Source of the DNA: Streptomyces virginiae
GTDB taxonomy: Bacteria; Actinomycetota; Actinomycetes; Streptomycetales; Streptomycetaceae
DNA: 12,028 bases
Assembly: GCF_000720455.1 (NCBI RefSeq)
Contig: NZ_JOAK01000057.1
Location: 1 to 12,028, forward strand
Direction of reading: 5' to 3'
Positions 12,020 to 12,028 of this stretch are shown here, one piece after another. The notes under the pieces were generated by a model. The model made no database searches and was not told where the DNA came from. It saw only the letters and a program-made list of their open reading frames with translations. The position numbers and the translations under genes were made by a program. The first letter of the stretch is position 1. Every line of letters starts with the position of its first letter.

Positions 12020-12028
12020 CCGCGAAGC

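Overview
The window is high-GC DNA that looks like Streptomyces or a close actinomycete: GTG starts are common, stop-start overlaps are pervasive, G/C dominates third codon positions, and DUF2637 and DUF4913-like proteins are present. The gene content is that of a mobile element, either a conjugative plasmid or an integrative conjugative element. I see a ParA-like ATPase with a putative DNA-binding partner, a VirD4/TraG-type coupling ATPase, an apparently orphan cytosine-C5 methyltransferase and many small unknown proteins. No relaxase, replication initiator, integrase or tRNA is visible, so this is probably a slice of a larger element.

Layout. (1) 1-239: non-coding leader. (2) 240-1765 (+): ParA-like gene and its coupled ParB-like partner. 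(3) 1780-1808: terminator shared by converging transcripts. (4) 1826-6527 (-): one long leftward array of ten genes, almost all joined by 1-7 base stop-start overlaps. Read from its promoter these are a 66-aa zinc-ribbon-like protein, two tiny proteins (26 and 33 aa), a 32-bp perfect palindrome, a 61-aa protein, a three-TM protein, an ASCH protein, a C5 methyltransferase, a DUF1643 protein, a 145-aa unknown and a four-TM protein. (5) 6528-6779: divergent control region with three CCTAGG sites. (6) 6780-11254 (+): RHH/AT-hook regulator, DUF2637 membrane protein with a C-terminal helical domain, coupling protein, and a DUF4913-like protein. (7) 11273-11301: second shared terminator. (8) 11316-11864 (-): unknown protein with a probably leaderless start. 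(9) 11865-12028: no gene seen.

How the parts may work together (inference): the right-hand operon supplies the membrane and motor side of conjugative DNA export under the RHH regulator. The left-hand operon modifies or reads DNA, and the ParA/ParB-like pair handles maintenance.

The most unusual signal is a dispersed palindrome with core GTCGCCAATTGGCGAC, present five times in 12 kb (126-141, 1492-1507, 3000-3015, 6120-6135, 8242-8257) with partly conserved asymmetric flanks. Three copies lie inside genes. All three are read in the same frame, adding the peptide QSPIGD to linkers or tails outside recognisable domains. One intergenic copy is the centre of the 32-bp palindrome.
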